Origin: CAYQTL01 sp964420405 | GTDB lineage: Bacteria > Acidobacteriota > Thermoanaerobaculia > Thermoanaerobaculales > Sulfomarinibacteraceae | Length of the DNA stretch: 34,805 bases | Reading direction: 5' to 3' | NCBI GenBank assembly: GCA_964420405.1 | Contig: CAYQTL010000050.1 | Span: 1 to 34,805 of the forward strand | Shown here: piece after piece, positions 32,122-34,805 of the stretch | How positions within the stretch are numbered: the first letter of the stretch is position 1 | How the letters are laid out: each line of letters opens with the position of its first letter | Notes under the pieces: generated by a model | What the model saw: only the letters and a program-made list of their open reading frames with translations | Databases searched by the model: none | Told to the model about the DNA's origin: nothing | Program-made: the position numbers and the translations under genes

Positions 32122-34805
<2,684 letters not shown>

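Overview
The window is about 34.8 kb of very GC-rich (roughly 70% or more) bacterial chromosome, dense with ordinary genes. No rRNA, tRNA, CRISPR array, prophage or insertion sequence was seen. Outer-membrane/periplasm-type functions (LolC/E-like permease, lytic transglycosylase, SPOR protein, lipoprotein) sit with a split glycine decarboxylase, a pyruvate:ferredoxin oxidoreductase and a MoxR-DUF58-transglutaminase cluster. This suggests a diderm, probably an Acidobacteriota-like lineage; the assignment is inferred from gene content and base composition only. One N-gap (28523-28532) shows the sequence is a draft scaffold, and the flanks of that gap do not fit together.

Layout. 1-4.9 kb, plus strand: thymidylate kinase and DNA polymerase III delta' (overlapping), a sodium:solute symporter behind a clear promoter and palindrome, and a membrane-anchored TPR protein. 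5-7.8 kb: a B12-binding-type radical SAM protein, a DUF6265-like exported protein (minus) and a glutathione S-transferase. 7.8-10.9 kb, minus: an O-methyltransferase and a GGDEF-like/EAL protein with a C-terminal globin-sensor-like region. 11-15.4 kb, minus: glycine cleavage operon gcvT-gcvH-gcvPA-gcvPB. 15.4-18.6 kb, minus: M23 endopeptidase with a bactofilin-like protein, and a LolC/E-like permease. 18.7-21 kb, minus: an OmpR-type response regulator, and a SPOR protein overlapping lipoyl synthase. 21.3-27.4 kb, minus: nfeD-slipin, then moxR-DUF58-transglutaminase. 27.7-34.8 kb, mostly plus: xerC/xerD broken by the gap, lytic transglycosylase, lipoprotein, a small unknown gene (minus), inositol monophosphatase, a TPR protein, and pyruvate:ferredoxin oxidoreductase running off the right edge.

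How the parts relate. LipA would make the lipoyl group carried by GcvH. The M23 enzyme, bactofilin-like protein, SPOR protein, lytic transglycosylase and transglutaminase cluster all point to cell-envelope work. Translational coupling is common: 4-base ATGA or GTGA overlaps at gcvPA/gcvPB, SPOR/lipA, nfeD/slipin and DUF58/transglutaminase, and TGATG at gcvH/gcvPA.

The most distinctive signals are: (1) a repeated layout in which a TANNNT -10 box sits 6-10 bases before the start codon with no ribosome binding site, suggesting leaderless mRNAs for about eight genes; (2) an EAL protein whose globin-like sensor is at the C-terminus; (3) a near-consensus CRP/FNR-type palindrome at the promoter of the pyruvate:ferredoxin oxidoreductase; (4) intergenic CCCGAT hexamer arrays and matching inverted pairs; (5) a sulfatase-like fragment lodged between the two halves of xerC/D. 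None proves a new system.
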